64,000 nt of DNA from the NCBI RefSeq assembly GCF_964340395.1, contig NC_135569.1:8116040-8180039 (forward strand), in the 5' to 3' direction. The DNA is from Glandiceps talaboti (lineage: Eukaryota > Hemichordata > Enteropneusta > Spengelidae). Both the position numbers and the translations under genes were made by a program. Shown here piece after piece: positions 62,046-64,000 of the stretch (position 1 is the stretch's first letter; every line of letters starts with the position of its first letter). A model generated the notes under the pieces. It saw only the letters and a program-made list of their open reading frames with translations. It was not told where the DNA came from and did not search any database.

Positions 62046-62353
62046 ATATGGAACTGCTCTAGTTCAGCGGCGTTGTTCAAAAAGAAATAGAAACACAGTC
62101 TTTTAAATCTACAGTTCAAGTTTCTCGACAATCAATGCCACTTAGTTGTCTTATTAACATTCATCTTCCAAGATCTGTACACTTTCCTATGCTTTCCTTC
62201 AAAATCGGAATTCATTTGCCATTGCTTCCCAGTGGCGTAGTGCATGATTGATAGATCGTAATCCCCCTAGGCCCCTCTAGGCTCTAGCTCTCGACGCCAC
62301 CACTTCACCAGGTTATTGTGAAAATGGGAGGTAAATGGTTGCACTGTACGTAC

Positions 62354-62407
62354 CTACAGCCGATTAATCAGATACCATACGTGATCATCAACCAGGTGAC
62401 ATTCACC
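62354..62407 (-). other. Exon-like segment bounded by good splice sites
   Basis: The minus strand has TCTTTGTTGTGTTGCAG before it and a GTACGTAC donor after it. It could be a 5' noncoding exon of the zinc-finger gene, displaced from it by the LTR insertion. The plus strand has a 49-codon ORF (62324-62473, MGGKWLHCTYLQPINQIPYV start) over the same bases, so the assignment is open. Confidence 0.25.
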
Positions 62408-63089
62408 CTGCAACACAACAAAGAGATGGGAGATCTCACGATTCGTGATCATCTGTACGACGAAACATCATAAAGGTCAACTAAAGAGTGCCATCAACGG
62501 TGACCCCTGATCACAACTGGGGCAGACAACTGTGAATCTTGATGAAGTTTCGCATCTATTGTATTTGATAAAATTGTACTGCACACAACACATATACATG
62601 CATGGAATCTGGCAACAATGGACACATTTATGAACATAAGCCAAACTAACATTTGAATAGCTTTATTACCGAATTAACTTCATAAAAACTCATCTTTAAC
62701 TTTTTCTTTTTTTCTTCTTTTTTTTTTTCAAATCATGACAAAGTCTTAACCAAGTATCTTTATTTGAAAAGGCACACATGTATTAGAATGTAGATAAAAT
62801 ACCGAAAAACAATACAATACAGTACAAAGAAGTACTTTGCTTGTGACGAAATTTACAAAATACGAGATGTAAACCCTAACCACTGTACCAAAAAGATTTG
62901 CATACTTTTCCAAATTTCTCAAAACTTTCCAGACATAAAATCTTCAAATAGTTTTTTTCAATCAGTTGTTGATATTGCTCCCATGACAACCAAAAATATC
63001 AAATATATTCCTATTTCATATTTAGTATAAGCTGACAATTTTGATTTTATAGGGACATAGGTTAAGTTGAGACGACAATTTTATATATA

Positions 63090-63475
63090 TTTTAAAGTGG
63101 CCATATGGATGAGGATTTGGTATTTATTTGAAAGTAGCAGTATGAATGATTTGGTTTTTATTTGGATTATCTTGGCTTCCTACTTGAAATATCAATGTGA
63201 AATAACATATGCCAAGTCTGTGTTTGTACTAATTCAACAAATTGCAATAAGATTAATAAATGTGTCAAATCTTTGTTATTGTACATACAATAATAAACTT
63301 TGTACATATTCTTCAGCTTTTTGCAATTTATTGAGTTACAAACACAGACTTGGCATATGTTGTTTCACATCGATTTTTCAAGTAGGAAGCCAAGATAAAA
63401 TTGTTTTACAAAAATGTATAAATCAAAAGTCCAAAATACATACTGAATCCTCATTCATATGGCAAATTTTAAATA
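63090..63475. repeat. Foldback element
   Basis: Arms about 63090-63245 and 63320-63475: CCATATGGATGAGGATTTGG, ATCTTGGCTTCCTACTTGAA and ATATGCCAAGTCTGTGTTTG each have an inverted partner. The left arm has a short internal duplication (TATGAATGATTTGG). The flanks 62480-63090 and 63476-64000 show nothing firm. Confidence 0.88.
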
Positions 63476-64000
63476 CTGACATAAAAATCATATAATATCA
63501 TATTTCTAATGATGCATGTCCTGAAAATAATGAAACAAATCCAAATCAAATCCATATAGATTTGACATGTTTATACATGTGTATTGTTTCTATGATCCTG
63601 GGTCAATGAAACGTTTTTTGACACATCCAAAAAGTACCTCATCAAATCATAATATTTGGTTTGTATGTTTATGATATAGTTCCCATGGTTACTGGTGATG
63701 ATTCAGCATGTTTCAATAAGTATCATAATACGAGTACTTCTTGAAATGAAACAAAAATATCTCTGAAAATATGTCTTGATCTAGCCCATGCCCACTTTAA
63801 TATAGGACCTAGATATGGCCTAAGCATTCTAAGCAAGCTATATCTATGGTAAGTTTCTTGACTGTATATACAATACAAATGTAGGGATAAAAAAACAAAT
63901 GTTTTTCACTAAACAAGCATTAAACTTCCTATGGCTAAACTGTCTGTGTTATGGATCTCTAGCACTGCCCTCACTCTTCAGCATCCACTTGTCTTGGTAT

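Overview
The window is nuclear DNA of an animal, most likely a marine invertebrate. It is AT-rich and intron-rich, with GT-AG introns of 0.5-4 kb, CA/GA/GATA-type microsatellites, minisatellites inside introns, a tRNA-derived SINE, LINE tails, several MITE families and one fresh LTR element. There is no bacterial-style gene layout. The two multi-exon genes have clear vertebrate counterparts. I cannot name the species; an invertebrate deuterostome or a lophotrochozoan fits best.

Layout. 1-12 kb has no convincing gene. It holds microsatellites, a decayed LINE tail (4.15-4.55 kb), a dispersed repeat pair and a six-copy tandem array of ~375 bp units (8.1-10.2 kb). A weak candidate for a small membrane protein reads leftward from 11.9 kb. 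12.9-17.8 kb is a large inverted-repeat element without visible genes, carrying a nested Harbinger-like MITE. 19.7-34.2 kb is a plus-strand gene with ten coding exons joined here by splice phase. It gives a 475-residue, seven-helix, PQ-loop-like protein that I identify as TMEM44. 34.2-39.6 kb is its 3' region plus repeats, including an array of CCAAT boxes and a 190 bp palindrome. 39.6-42.1 kb is a 2.5 kb satellite of 35/38 bp monomers.

42.5-49.25 kb is a minus-strand gene of eight located exons encoding protein-glucosylgalactosylhydroxylysine glucosidase (PGGHG/ATHL1, GH65-type). The final short exon was not found. Its intron 5 contains a tandem array of copies of its own exon-6 acceptor. 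Upstream, 49.8-51.7 kb carries a tandem-duplicated promoter-like block with a CRE and an exon-like ORF that could be an upstream exon of PGGHG. 51.8-52.2 kb is a LINE relic. 53.0-54.65 kb is an intronless coding exon (minus) for a ten-finger C2H2 protein with an acidic N-terminal half.

55.76-62.05 kb is an LTR retroelement on the minus strand with 277 bp LTRs that look identical and a 4 bp ATAT target duplication, so it is young. It has a gypsy-type gag, a retropepsin-like part and, where reverse transcriptase and integrase would be expected, a TatD-family nuclease. The gag starts with a helix-hairpin-helix DNA-binding motif. This combination is the most unusual thing in the window. It sits about 1.1 kb upstream of the zinc-finger start codon. 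62-64 kb holds a foldback repeat and an exon-like segment of unclear status.

The two metabolic/membrane genes are convergent and show no functional link. Exon joins were made by eye from splice motifs, reading phase and remembered family sequences. No search or alignment was run.
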